Positions 21,539 to 33,570 of a stretch of DNA of 64,000 bases are shown piece by piece. Source of the stretch: Trichobilharzia regenti (Eukaryota; Platyhelminthes; Trematoda; Strigeidida; Schistosomatidae). Position 1 is the stretch's first letter; each line of letters begins with the position of its first letter. The position numbers and the translations under genes are program-made. Where the stretch lies: NCBI GenBank assembly GCA_944472135.2, contig OX235265.1, forward strand, positions 48,519,459-48,583,458, read 5' to 3'. The notes under the pieces are model-generated. The model was not told where the DNA came from and did not search any database. It was given only the letters and a program-made list of their open reading frames with translations.

Positions 21539-22762
21539 TTAAAGGGAATTGTGAAGGAAGGTGCTTTGGCTGCAAGACTTTAGGAGTCTTGGAGCCTGAC
21601 TTTCTATAAGGTGGAGCATGCGGAACACCTCCAGAATACTTATGTTTCGAGAGGAGTTTTTCGTAACAAGTGATGGTTTGTTGGCATTCTTACTCTCAGC
21701 AGGCTTATTGAATACAAAGTATTCTTCCCCATCATTAGTCTCAACCCTGCGAAATTTGTTCATCGTGGTGAGGTTACTACGTTTGGGGGAAAATTTCTTA
21801 GAACAACTTGCAGAAGTTCTAGTCATTTTAACATCTTTCGATGAGGCTTTATTTACAGGGGTACTGGTATCTAAATCAGTTCCTAGTTCCATTGGCAGGT
21901 GTGGTTGTTGTGTAGTTTGCTGAATGCTAGTTTCAGCACTAGGTGTCTGTTGCTGTGCACGATCCTTATTTGGTAAATCAAAGCTAGAGGAGGTGACCAG
22001 GTTATTACTACGCATTATTCTGCGCTGACACGGTGTTTTATCCTGAGCTACGGTTATAGACTTATAACTGCTATTCAGTCTTAAGTGATCCTGACATTTA
22101 GTAAACTTACTAGCATCAAGGGAATTACTGAATTTAAAAATGATTGGGCAATTAGCCTGGTTAGACTTTTTACGAAGTCGTTTGCATTCACATGGAACAC
22201 TAGCCATGCCGCAACAAATCAGGATTTTGTGTCTTACAGTTTTCAGGGGCAGAGAATCTGGGACGTTGTAAACTATAGCTTGGTGAGAAGAGGTTATACG
22301 CTTCATCACCTCCGTAGCCAAGCAGTCAATCAGATTTTCAGCTTTATTTAGGTTGTCTGGAGATATTTTAGGATGCCTTTCTAAAAGACAGGCTATTGGG
22401 TCTAAATTCAAAAGCTTATTTTGAGTTACATCCAGTAAACACTTAACCTGGCCAATATCAGACCGGCTCTCCGTGGTATTTGAGATTGGCAGTGACATAC
22501 TATCAAACTGATCTAATTTTTTCTGAATTTCACTTACTTGCCTCTGCATATCTTTCAAAAGGAGGTTTAGTTTACAGAACTCAGAGTTCTCTAACAGAAC
22601 ATCTTTCACCTGTATCACAGGAGTGAGATCTGCACTCAAACCATTTTGAGAGCTAGTAGTTGATACTGTATTACCAGGCGGTAATGCAGTTATAACCGAA
22701 TTTAGGCCACTATCTAAAACAATTGTGTTTCTACGAACACGTTTTTTAGAGATTTGGACCAT
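21539..22762 (-). CDS. CR1-like LINE ORF1 protein (element B)
   Basis: 407 codons from a true ATG at 22762. Residues about 70-110 (KLNLLLKDMQRQVSEIQKKL) should form a coiled coil. Residues about 160-240 (AIVYNVPDS, CPIIFKFSN) look like an RRM-type fold, followed by a basic, Ser/Thr-rich C-terminus (KKFSPKRSNL). This fits RNA-binding ORF1 proteins of CR1-type LINEs. It sits directly upstream of ORF2 on the same strand. Uninterrupted, in contrast to ORF2. Confidence 0.7.
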   Translation of the reverse strand: MVQISKKRVRRNTIVLDSGLNSVITALPPGNTVSTTSSQNGLSADLTPVIQVKDVLLENSEFCKLNLLLKDMQRQVSEIQKKLDQFDSMSLPISNTTESRSDIGQVKCLLDVTQNKLLNLDPIACLLERHPKISPDNLNKAENLIDCLATEVMKRITSSHQAIVYNVPDSLPLKTVRHKILICCGMASVPCECKRLRKKSNQANCPIIFKFSNSLDASKFTKCQDHLRLNSSYKSITVAQDKTPCQRRIMRSNNLVTSSSFDLPNKDRAQQQTPSAETSIQQTTQQPHLPMELGTDLDTSTPVNKASSKDVKMTRTSASCSKKFSPKRSNLTTMNKFRRVETNDGEEYFVFNKPAESKNANKPSLVTKNSSRNISILEVFRMLHLIESQAPRLLKSCSQSTFLHNSL

Positions 22763-22900
22763 AATTTCAAGAATTATATGACAATAAGCAGTAAATAAAT
22801 TTCAGAGCAAACACGTGCAAAAATGTCACCAATTTCGAACGTACCGCCAAGGATTATATCTGAAATCACTGCGTACATTTCCGAGCATATTAGGTTGCTA
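22763..22900 (-). promoter_or_regulatory. 5' UTR of CR1-like LINE element B
   Basis: Sequence upstream of the ORF1 ATG. The element's 5' end lies near here because Gypsy sequence resumes by about 22930. No promoter motif was identified. Confidence 0.35.
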
Positions 22901-22929
22901 CTATTGTTTTACTTCTCAGTGAACGCATA

Positions 22930-23560
22930 CTTTGACGACAATGAGTTTTATTGGAAAACGTAAGTGCAAAACGCCGATCCTTACCCCAGAATCGATAAAT
23001 GTTCCTCAGTAAATCGAGATAGCTGTTGCAGACGCCAACGCAAATGTGCACCTTCTCACTATTTCGGTTAATGCATCCTACGGGGCTGTGGCGGCCGCCC
23101 TGTTGCAACTCACGAATGTCACGTTGATTCTTTTCTTCTTTCTAAGAACTCTACCTGCATGTGAAATACGATATAATGCTTTCGGTTGCGAACTGTTCGC
23201 CACCTGTGCTTTCGTCAAACACTTCCGTCACTTCGCCAAAGGTCATCGATTTGCTGTTTTCGCGAACCACAAATATTTATCTTATACCCTTCATTCCACC
23301 ACGGAGAGTGATGTCACGTGAATTACTCCGTTTACACTGCATCTCACAATACAAACCGGGCGTCCGATGCGTTTCTGGTGTAAACAACGTTGGCAGAAGC
23401 GTTGTTGAGAATTCAAACCATTATGGTTCTGACAACTATTGGCTTGCGGAAAACAACAGAACTCCGATCTTTACACTTGAGTGTAGATCAAATTTGTCAC
23501 TTTATGATGCGAAATGTTTTCATTTTCGTTGGAAACAACCACCATCGTTGTGGTTTTAAC
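22930..23560 (+). pseudogene. Gypsy RNase H remnant (3' part of a split pol)
   Basis: Frames read AVADANANVHLLTISVNAS, then NAFGCELFATCAFVKHF and FAVFANHKYLSYTL, then VRCVSGVNNV, which is the order of Gypsy RNase H and tether. The first catalytic Asp (normally DAS) is Asn. Shifts and stops abound. With 16920-17260 it brackets the CR1-like LINE. Confidence 0.7.
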
Positions 23561-24419
23561 GATTGCCCTTTGATATAGGACTAAAGATAAATGCTGTCAG
23601 GAGAACTGATGAGTATTATGTTGATATTTGCTTGTGGATTTTTAGGTGCTGTTACAGTAGCCAGTTGGTAACTATGTGATAGGGTTACTCCACAATGAAT
23701 CATGCTTATCTGGTCTGTTATTCGTCGATTAAAAACTTTTAACATTCTAATCCGCCTTTAGTATCAGCATTGCTAATGATAAGTTGCTCGTAATATGGTA
23801 ATGAGATCTGAGCAGTCGTACTCTTCTGGGAAAAGCAAATATTCCTGACTTCGTCACTGTTTGCTTCCGATGCACTCATCTGAATTTACAGGGTCTCCGA
23901 GTCCCTGTATCAGTAGATGTGTTGCTATTTTCTGGCCTAAGTTTTCGCTATTTACTTGTCCAGCAATTTTGCTGCTTCGCAAAGACCTATTTGTATTTTT
24001 TCTGCTTCCTTTGTATTCACTGACCTGTGAGTCACCAACCCCTAGTTCACTCCATAGGTGGCCTACAGTTTTGTTTCTTTGTACCAGCATTTCTTGGCAT
24101 TTACGATTTGGTTCGTACCATGGAGCGTCGGTGGTTCAGAGATAGAACGCTTAACACCGTTCCTCGTCCAACGCCCTCTCCTACCTCGCTTATCCAGCGA
24201 AGAGGGAAAGTTTGACGCAAAGCCAGCAGCCATACCACGCAAAAATGAAAACGACCGCTACCTAAACTTCAAAGTTCCAGCCCGAGACCCTTTATATCGC
24301 TAATAACGTGAAGAAGTTAAACTAAAAAGTCGCACTTTGGTGACGTTCTGCTTCGCCTGGACCAAGGAAAGGAGGTAATTGGAAGTAGATACTACTAATT
24401 ATATATCTGTTTTTGTCCA
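23561..24419. other. Unassigned DNA
   Basis: Overlapping frames on both strands (for example 23854-24303) show no recognisable domain. Confidence 0.35.
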
Positions 24420-24670
24420 CCTGGGACAACGTCAATTGTACGGACATGGAAAAGAATTATTTAAACTGCATAAATTAGGTTTCTGGTGATTTTACATGGT
24501 TGCTGCTCCACTTGACCTCAGTTTGTGGGAACAATTTGCCAACTACATATTCAATGGAGCATATTAGGAAACATGGGAATATCGTCTTTGCATTACTAAA
24601 AGACAACACATGTCTAAGTTGGATGGATCGCGACTTCTTGGAAAAATAAAGCTTGAAGTCAATTCTCCCA
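24420..24670 (+). repeat. Dispersed repeat family E (copy 2)
   Basis: Shares TTTGTGGGAACAAT, TCAATGGAGCA and AAATAAAGCTTGAAGT with the copy at 17.5 kb, with moderate divergence. Confidence 0.6.
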
Positions 24671-25539
24671 TTTTACTTTGCTGTGTACGTCATCGACACT
24701 TATTCTCGATTTATAGCCAGGTGGTGTATTAATTTAAATTTGATAGTATGTCAATATTAATTTCTCAGCAGTGTCATCAGAAGGTAACATCAGTAGGAGG
24801 ATCTGCTCCATGCGGACAAATATCGGCCATAGCCATGCTGATTTGTCTTACTACTATGATTTCAGCCAACTCCCGCATTGGCAGCTGCATGGTGTGTAAG
24901 GCGTGGTAAGTCAGTACATTTTTCTGTGTTTAAACTGTACGCTTGTTTAATTTCAGGTTGGCCGCGCGGCGTGCGTCTACTGGTCTCCCAAAATGACATA
25001 ACGGATGACTGATAGGAAAACCCTCCCTTCTCACCTAGTTGTCTTATGACTGGTTGTAGATACAATCCTTGACCTTGAGTCTTCGTTCTTAGTAGCGCGT
25101 GGCACCTGTGTGATCGCCCTGCTAATGTGCCCTTTGTTCTCTATTTCGTTTCATTGTCTGACGATTGACACTACAAGCGTTCTGTACGCGTAAGCTGCTC
25201 ATCAGATTTGGTAGTGGTCACAAATTTGAGTCGTTCCGATCTGTAGGACAGCTAGACGCATCTTTTGACTGCTTGAGCTTAAAACGCGAGTTTTGATCTT
25301 CAATATAAAAAAATAAACTCCGAGAAACAATAACGACTGCACTGATCTAAATTATAAAATATGCTTTTCTCCTAACATCTGCGAGCCTTCTCAGCTACTT
25401 GTCGAGATGCCACCCCATCGGTCCTGCACAAACTTGCCAGACATCCTAAAGGTCAGCATACCCTACGGGTTCTAATCTTCCAAGCCATTTCTCACCTGAA
25501 TTCTACCTATATACTCTGCGGCAATAGCTGAGTACCCTT
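24671..25539. other. Unassigned DNA
   Basis: No convincing gene. Short frames only. Confidence 0.35.
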
Positions 25540-26490
25540 ATCACTTCTGGTGTAGTACAAAGTAGTGTCATTGGGCCACTGCTATTTACACTTTATATCG
25601 AAGACATATGCGCTTGCTTCTTACATGGGGAACCATTCATCTTTGCTGATAACCTAAATTTAGCTTATCCATTCCAATGTGATGACCTAGGGTACTTCCA
25701 GAATGTAGTGCAGAAGGAATTAGATAAAGTGACTGCTTGGCCGTCCCTTTGCAATCTACATTTCAATCCGAACAAATGCGATATGACCTGCTCCGGGACA
25801 CCCCCAATCGGCACGAAATCAACACTTCAATCCGCTAACTTACCCAGACTCCGAAGTGTTGTTGACTTAGGGCTGATGTACTCTAGTGACTTAACATCTG
25901 AGCAAGTGGCATCACAGGCTTGAAAATCGAGAATTCTCTTAGAATGCATACTCAGGGACTTTCATGACAATGAAGCCAAGCTAATTCTAGACAAAACATG
26001 TGCAAGGCCACTACTAGAATACTGTCCACTTGTTATTAGCAGTACTCGCATACGTTACAGGCTGGGGATATTTCACGTGCAAACCACTTGACTATGATTA
26101 TAGGAAACACTACATTTCACAGCACATGTCTCTAAATCATGACCCACTTTGGACGAGATGACCTATTATAAACCTAATATTCTTCCTCAAGGTCTCACAC
26201 AAAATATCATTCTCGAACAGTCTGAACGTACATTTCCCACCGGAAGGCTCTTACGATATGCGTAACCAAACTTGCACAGTGACCATAAAAGCCTTTAAGT
26301 CAACACTCCGCGAAACCTTCTCCACAGTCACGTATTCCAAAATATGGAACAGTCAGACCCTAAAAGTCAGAAGTTGCACCTCGATTATAGGTGATAGACT
26401 CTCTCTGTACGGACCGTTTCACTCTACTGATTACATTAATAAACTGTTTATTCCTAGAACGAGTCATTTATTAGTCGACTACAGTACTTA
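25540..26490 (+). pseudogene. CR1-like LINE RT remnant, related to element B
   Basis: Frame 25708-25923 reads NLHFNPNKCDMTCSG and LRSVVDLGLMYSSDLTSEQV. These correspond to CLNFNIDKCGWICIG and LNSVVDLGIRYSSNLTFAEQ in element B. The C-terminal counterpart (FSTVTYSKIWNS) is at 26258-26491. The active-site box is degraded and there are several stops. It is on the opposite strand from element B, so it is a separate insertion. Confidence 0.75.
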
Positions 26491-26742
26491 AGAAAAGTGG
26501 CTGAGTTCCGTAATTACTTTATAAGCGATAGATAGTCTATTCGCTTAGATTCATTACGAGACTAAGTAGAAATAAATGTATATGTTTAACAGATGGAAAT
26601 GTACAACGAATATAAACAAATATGTACAAATATTAAGGTCCTGTTCGTGTCCACATTCTTTTTCTTTCCACTTTGGTACAATGATGCTCGTCTCTTCTAT
26701 TAGCCTTGTGGTGGAAGTTACACAGATATATTATTATATCCT

Positions 26743-28011
26743 TTAATTCCTAGAGGAACATAGGGCTTCAGCTGCGCGTCTCCATTGCTTTCGGTTTTCT
26801 GCCAACTTTTTCACTCCACTCCAAGTCTGCCCACATGCTTTCATCTCCTCTTCACATGACCTCCTCCAAGTCACCATTGGACGACCAACTCGCCGCCTCC
26901 CTTTCGGGTCCCACTCGAGCAATAGCTTGTCTAGCGATATCACTTGATGGTTTCCTCAGAGTATGGCCAGCTAATCCATCTCCATTTCTTCCTGACTATT
27001 TGTAGCACAATCGGTTCCTGGTTGGTTCACTCATCGCCAGAGATCCCTGTTGGTGATCTTTTCTGACCGGTCATCTGATCTTGAGTATTGAGCAAAGACA
27101 ACTGTTAATGAAGGTTTGAAGTTTGTTTGAGATGCTCTTTATGACTCGCCAAGTCTCTGATCCATATAGTAAGTAGCACTGACTTCACATTGGAGTTGAA
27201 AATCCAGATCCTATTTTTGATTCTGAGTGCTGTTGACCTCCACACAGACTTGAGATTGATGTAAGCTTGTCTTGCTTTTCCGACCGTAGCTGCTTTGATA
27301 TCCTTATCAGTTCCACCGGCCTGTAGTTGAAACGATGCTTCCCAAGTAGGTGGGTAGGTAAAGGAGGTTGTTTCTTTCAGGTTCCTCCCATTTATGCTGT
27401 CTGATTCTTGTCTGTTGTCCTTGTTGCTGTTGGTCAGGAATCTTCATCACCTCTGTTTTATATATGTTCACCTGAAGTCCTGTCTTCTCTAGATGCTTCT
27501 TCTGTCAACTTGTTGCTTTTCACTTCCTTATCTTCCAGTTTGTGGGAAATCAGACATATATCATCGGCGAAGTCCAGATCCTCCAAGTTTGCTTTGTGTG
27601 AATCCATTTTATGCCTGTTTCCTCATGGCCCGTTGTCTGTCACATTATCCAATCTACTGCAATCAGGAAGATCATTGGCGATAATAGACAGCCTTGCCTC
27701 ACTCCCGTCCTCATTTAGAAAGCTTCCGTAAGTTTCCTGCTGTGGATTACTTGGCATGCAGCATTGTCGTATAACTGTTGGATGAGATGTATTGTTCTCG
27801 ATGGCACCCCGTAGTAGCGAAGTAGTTTCCGAATGACCTCTCGATCGACTCTGTCGAAGGCCTTTTCAAAGTCGATGAAGTTGAGATAGAGAGGTGACTG
27901 CCATTCCAAGTTTTGTTCAGTGATGTTCCGTGGTGTTGCGATGTGATCAATACATGACTTGTTCCTCCTGAATCCAGCTTGTTTCAGTCGACGTTTTCCA
28001 TCCAGGTCTTG
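26743..28011 (-). pseudogene. RTE ORF2, RT palm to C-terminus
   Basis: Reads QAGFRRNKSCIDHIAT and LYLNFIDFEKAFDRVDR (RT motifs with catalytic Asp), then LDFADDICLIS (active-site box). After shifts it reaches RVGRPMVTWRRSCEEEMK and AENRKQWRRAAEAL, the basic C-terminal end of RTE proteins. Several frameshifts between 27700 and 26950. Confidence 0.82.
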
Positions 28012-28379
28012 TGTCAGTGTAGTTGAAGATTGAACGATCAATTCATGGTTGTTTGCACTAAACAACTTCCCCATAATTTTTGCGGGTGATCAATCTGCCA
28101 GTCATTGTCTCATCGGTCTCTGTTCATAAAGAACTTAGAAAAAACTGTCAGAAATAATATCGTGGTTTACTGTCGTAATATTTGTTCTTAGACCTTGGTC
28201 CGTAATACCAATAATGCCGGTATATGTTGGTGTAACAGTAAAGAACTCTCAAGTTGCCAATATGTGTTCTAGGTTTTTGCGACCGTTAGTACTAAGCGTT
28301 TCTGAAATGATTCTAAGGTCAGCGTGAGGCCCAGCGTAGCAAGAGCCGGGAATTAAGAGTTTATGAAACATGATCGAAA
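28012..28379 (+). mobile_element. Solo LTR of the gag-only family inside the RTE LINE
   Basis: A 368-bp, more diverged LTR copy (starts TGTCAGTG, ends GATCGAAA). Flanks are TCTTG (28007-28011) and GCTTG (28380-28384), a 5-bp duplication with one mismatch. RTE coding sequence continues on both sides. Confidence 0.88.
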
Positions 28380-28503
28380 GCTTGTTTGATTCTCTCCAGG
28401 ATGATGCGGCTTATTATTTTGCTTGGGATGAACAGGAGCATAATTTCGCGCCAGATTTTGCATTGATTCAAGTCTCCTTTCTTCGGTCGTTTGGGTAAGT
28501 ATC
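28380..28503 (-). pseudogene. RTE ORF2 segment stranded between two LTR insertions
   Basis: 124 bp reading RYLPKRPKKGDLNQC and ISRIILERIKQA, the stretch between RT motifs 1 and 3 of RTE proteins. The missing neighbours are found across the two insertions. Confidence 0.8.
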
Positions 28504-28874
28504 TGTCAACCACGTATCGTAAACCGTTAATGCCCAGCTCTTGCTAAGCTAGGCCTCACGCTGTTCCTTGAAGCTTCTCAGAAACGCTTAGTAATAACGG
28601 ACGCAAAAACCAAAACACCGATTGGCGACTCGAGAATTATTTATTCTAACAGCAACATATAGCCAACTTTAAAACTAAGCTTTACAACTAAGGTCTATGA
28701 ACAAATATTACAATAATAAATCACAATATTACTTCTGACGGTTTTGTCCTGACTTCTTTCTGAACCGCGACCGATGAGACGATGACTGTCGTATTGATGC
28801 CTCCGCGAAAATTGGGGAAGTTGATTTTGAGCAAACAACCATGAATTGATCGTTCAATCTTCAACTACATTGAC
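28504..28874 (-). repeat. 3'-most LTR of the tandem array
   Basis: Complete 371-bp LTR. The purine tract CCGGGGAG lies just inside it. It is the only one of the three with an intact 3' end. Confidence 0.9.
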
Positions 28875-29581
28875 ACTCCCCGGTAAAATACGGATCCATC
28901 CTTTTTTTCTATCACGACCATTACACGTTGACTTGGATGCCATTGCGAGAACCTGGGTCACACGGACAGAGCTGAAATGGAAAACAAACAGAAAAGCCAA
29001 CACACCACAAGCATACCCACAGCACAATATCACACATCAATGATGACCTGCGCTTTCCAGTTAAAGGTATCCTCTTGACATCTTGCAACACAATCTCCAC
29101 TTGCTAGAATGACTCTTGCAGAATGCAACGTGACCATAGCACCACCTTACGATACTCTACGCACATCATCTTATCTACTCACTACCAATTACCACTGAAA
29201 TCTCTTGTCACTCATTCTGCCTCAGTTCTAGTAACGACGACGTATGCGAGCCTCAGTCGTTTACACTCCCGCTCCCCGGCGTGTGGGACCGCAGCTAAGA
29301 ATTACCTCCGTATGCATTTCATTCTCAGAAATAGCCTAGCCTCCACGGCGTATACGACCCATCTGATGTCTTTAACATCAATCAATTCATTCACGGATGT
29401 AGAAGACTAGAAACAACTTCAGAAGTAATCACGACGAAAATTTTAACAAAATTATGCAATAAAAACAAGATATGAAGACAAGGAGTAAACACAATTAATC
29501 CAAAATCACAAACTGAGAAGGCACACCACTCGTATACACAAACAGTACAAATAACCTCGCGGATCATGTCTTGGTGGAATT

Positions 29582-29635
29582 CCTTTGAAGAATCGCAGGA
29601 CTTACACCAGTACGCCTACAACCCTTCTCAGGTTG
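29582..29635 (-). promoter_or_regulatory. Single structured core after gag (array unit 1)
   Basis: One copy of the 54-nt core found three times at 7.2-7.7 kb. CCT/AGG, GAAG/CTTC and TGTAGG/CCTGCG still pair, the last through G-U wobbles. It starts just after the gag stop codon. The same core is at 32102-32155. Confidence 0.7.
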
Positions 29636-29640
29636 ACGCC

Positions 29641-31050
29641 CTAGGTTGGAAAATCGTCGAAGAGTTCATTTGCTGATTTCCTTCTGTCAGCTATATCCTC
29701 AAATCTGAACGGTAGCACGCCCATGTCATTGTATCGTAGAATATAGATGACGAACAAACACACAACATATCTGATCAACCAAGCGTAGAAATAGACTAAC
29801 TTACACCAAAGACAATAGCACTCAAATGGTAACTTGAAACTAGAAATGCCTTTATTCATGCAAGTCAATCTAACAATTACTCTCTCGTTTACACTTGGCT
29901 TATCCTCACTAAACTGAGCAATATCTTTCGTCTTTTCAAACGCACCAATACTATCATAGTCATTGCACAAGACACTTGAGTTGATGGACGTCCTTCTCAT
30001 TGTGGATGACAACACCAACGACGACTGAGTGACACAAGTTGATGAACTTAGCGGTGGATCAGAAGCTGTTGTTGTTCGACTTTCAGAAATTTGTCTACCT
30101 GCAAGACCACCACCACTGCAGTCATTTGCTATCAGCTCAGGTTTAGAACTAGCATCTGATGATATTAGGGCTACATGCTGATCAATTAAACTGACGGTCT
30201 GACAAGTATGCATGCCTTCTGCAACTGCATTTAATTCTACTTCACGTTCTAGTTGTACAGAACCTTTATTTAACTTAGCAGTAGTAGGCATATCCCTCAT
30301 CTCATAATGATCAACCAAAGACAAATCTGCACGATCATGATCATTACCACAAATATTCAATTTACCGTCAAGTTCATCATTTTCAAACTCTTTAATAACA
30401 GAAGTAGACAATTTTGGTTCCTCCTCACAAATCATTAAAGGTTGTATATCTTCACTCTGACTAGTTATAGTTTGTAAACTTTTGGAGTCAGAACTGAATT
30501 CTGAAGAAGTAATTCTATTCTGTGACAATCTATAAAACAATGGCTCACCAGTTGCAACTATAGGCTTCTTCACCACACCGTTATCGTCACACAATTCGGA
30601 GTCAGACCTTGATTTCACATTTAGCTTATCAGTAAATTTGCTCACTGGTTCACAGTTCATTTTTGTATGCACTTCTTGCAAACGTGTAAAACACAATCGT
30701 GTTTGCCTTGCAGCTTGTATCTTATCTGTTGAGGATGTACCACGAAACCTGTTACACTCACTAGGTCTATATGCATTACTAGACATCATGGAGCCTTCTC
30801 GATATCCACCTCTCTGAGGCCTATTCGTCATCAATGAGTGCATTTTGCTCTCAGACTGCTCTATTCTAGGGGTGAGATCTAATAGACTGGAAAACTTGCT
30901 CATAGATTCATTGACACTTTTGTTTACCAGTTTCAGAAAATCATCGAACTTTGGCTCGATAACCTCATCCTCCATACGGGAGCTTAACTTCACCCACTTC
31001 CTTTGCAGTCGAGTAGGTAGGCGTCTTGCTATTACTTCACAGACCGTCAA
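29641..31050 (-). pseudogene. 5'-truncated gag-like ORF, array unit 1
   Basis: A 469-codon open frame aligned to residues about 185-651 of the full gag at 5268-7223, with many scattered substitutions but no stop. It keeps the C-x2-R-x4-H-x4-C knuckle remnant (LCFTRLQEVHTKMNC) and the C-terminal hydrophobic segment. The frame opens within the LTR with TTG rather than ATG, so the N-terminal BEL/Pao domain and its start are lost. Confidence 0.8.
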
Positions 31051-31394
31051 TGCCCAGCTCTTGCTAAGCTAGGCCTCACGCTGTTCCTTGAAGCTTCTCA
31101 GAAACGCTTAGTAATAACGGACGCAAAAACCAAAACACCGATTGGCGACTCGAGAATTATTTATTCTAACAGCAACATATAGCCAACTTTAAAACTAAGC
31201 TTTACAACTAAGGTCTATGAACAAATATTACAATAATAAATCACAATATTACTTCTGACGGTTTTGTCCTGACTTCTTTCTGAACCGCGACCGATGAGAC
31301 GATGACTGTCGTATTGATGCCTCCGCGAAAATTGGGGAAGTTGATTTTGAGCAAACAACCATGAATTGATCGTTCAATCTTCAACTACATTGAC
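31043..31394 (-). repeat. Middle LTR of the tandem array
   Basis: LTR lacking its final ~20 bp; the sequence runs from ...GGGCATTGACGGT directly into gag codons. Serves as the 3' LTR of one unit and the 5' LTR of the next. Confidence 0.88.
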
Positions 31395-32101
31395 ACTCCC
31401 CGGTAAAATACGGATCCATCCTTTTTTTCTATCACGACCATTACACGTTGACTTGGATGCCATTGCGAGAACCTGGGTCACACGGACAGAGCTGAAATGG
31501 AAAACAAACAGAAAAGCCAACACACCACAAGCATACCCACAGCACAATATCACACATCAATGATGACCTGCGCTTTCCAGTTAAAGGTATCCTCTTGACA
31601 TCTTGCAACACAATCTCCACTTGCTAGAATGACTCTTGCAGAATGCAACGTGACCATAGCACCACCTTACGATACTCTACGCACATCATCTTATCTACTC
31701 ACTACCAATTACCACTGAAATCTCTTGTCACTCATTCTGCCTCAGTTCTAGTAACGACGACGTATGCGAGCCTCAGTCGTTTACACTCCCGCTCCCCGGC
31801 GTGTGGGACCGCAGCTAAGAATTACCTCCGTATGCATTTCATTCTCAGAAATAGCCTAGCCTCCACGGCGTATACGACCCATCTGATGTCTTTAACATCA
31901 ATCAATTCATTCACGGATGTAGAAGACTAGAAACAACTTCAGAAGTAATCACGACGAAAATTTTAACAAAATTATGCAATAAAAACAAGATATGAAGACA
32001 AGGAGTAAACACAATTAATCCAAAATCACAAACTGAGAAGGCACACCACTCGTATACACAAACAGTACAAATAACCTCGCGGATCATGTCTTGGTGGAAT
32101 T

Positions 32102-32155
32102 CCTTTGAAGAATCGCAGGACTTACACCAGTACGCCTACAACCCTTCTCAGGTTG
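32102..32155 (-). promoter_or_regulatory. Single structured core after gag (array unit 2)
   Basis: Same as 29582-29635, 2520 bp away. Confidence 0.7.
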
Positions 32156-32160
32156 ACGCC

Positions 32161-33570
32161 CTAGGTTGGAAAATCGTCGAAGAGTTCATTTGCTGATTTC
32201 CTTCTGTCAGCTATATCCTCAAATCTGAACGGTAGCACGCCCATGTCATTGTATCGTAGAATATAGATGACGAACAAACACACAACATATCTGATCAACC
32301 AAGCGTAGAAATAGACTAACTTACACCAAAGACAATAGCACTCAAATAGTAACTTGAAACTAGAAATGCCTTTATCCATGCAAGTCAATCTAACAATTAC
32401 TCTCTCGTTTACACTTGGCTTATCCTCACTAAACTGAGCAATATCTTTCGTCTTTTCAAACGCACCAATACTATCATAGTCATTGCACAAGACACTTGAG
32501 TTGATGGACGTCCTTCTCATTGTGGATGACAACACCAACGACGACTGAGTGACACAAGTTGATGAACTTAGCGGTGGATCAGAAGCTGTTGTTGTTCGAC
32601 TTTCAGAAATTTGTCTACCTGCAAGACCACCACCACTGCAGTCATTTGCTATCAGCTCAGGTTTAGAACTAGCATCTGATGATATTAGGGCTACATGCTG
32701 ATCAATTAAACTGACGGTCTGACAAGTATGCATGCCTTCTGCAACTGCATTTAATTCTACTTCACGTTCTAGTTGTACAGAACCTTTATTTAACTTAGCA
32801 GTAGTAGGCATATCCCTCATCTCATAATGATCAACCAAAGACAAATCTGCACGATCATGATCATTACCACAAATATTCAATTTACCGTCAAGTTCATCAT
32901 TTTCAAACTCTTTAATAACAGAAGTAGACAATTTTGGTTCCTCCTCACAAATCATTAAAGGTTGTATATCTTCACTCTGACTAGTTATAGTTTGTAAACT
33001 TTTGGAGTCAGAACTGAATTCTGAAGAAGTAATTCTATTCTGTGACAATCTATAAAACAATGGCTCACCAGTTGCAACTATAGGCTTCTTCACCACACCG
33101 TTATCGTCACACAATTCGGAGTCAGACCTTGATTTCACATTTAGCTTATCAGTAAATTTGCTCACTGGTTCACAGTTCATTTTTGTATGCACTTCTTGCA
33201 AACGTGTAAAACACAATCGTGTTTGCCTTGCAGCTTGTATCTTATCTGTTGAGGATGTACCACGAAACCTGTTACACTCACTAGGTCTATATGCATTACT
33301 AGACATCATGGAGCCTTCTCGATATCCACCTCTCTGAGGCCTATTCGTCATCAATGAGTGCATTTTGCTCTCAGACTGCTCTATTCTAGGGGTGAGATCT
33401 AATAGACTGGAAAACTTGCTCATAGATTCATTGACACTTTTGTTTACCAGTTTCAGAAAATCATCGAACTTTGGCTCGATAACCTCATCCTCCATACGGG
33501 AGCTTAACTTCACCCACTTCCTTTGCAGTCGAGTAGGTAGGCGTCTTGCTATTACTTCACAGACCGTCAA
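32161..33570 (-). pseudogene. 5'-truncated gag-like ORF, array unit 2
   Basis: Second copy of the 469-codon frame. It differs from unit 1 by two residues near the C-terminus (Asn/Asp and Pro/Leu in the stretch before the hydrophobic segment). Same truncation and same TTG opening. Confidence 0.8.

Noticed and set aside
25195..25230. A CTGATGAG match on the minus strand suggesting a hammerhead ribozyme
   Set aside because: No following stem and GAAA core could be placed. I found no complete hammerhead motif, although schistosome satellites and Penelope elements often carry them.
28846..29410. Repeated plus-strand frames of 65 and 95 codons (also at 31366-31930)
   Set aside because: They are antisense to the LTR and 3' non-coding region of the tandem element and recur only because the unit is duplicated.
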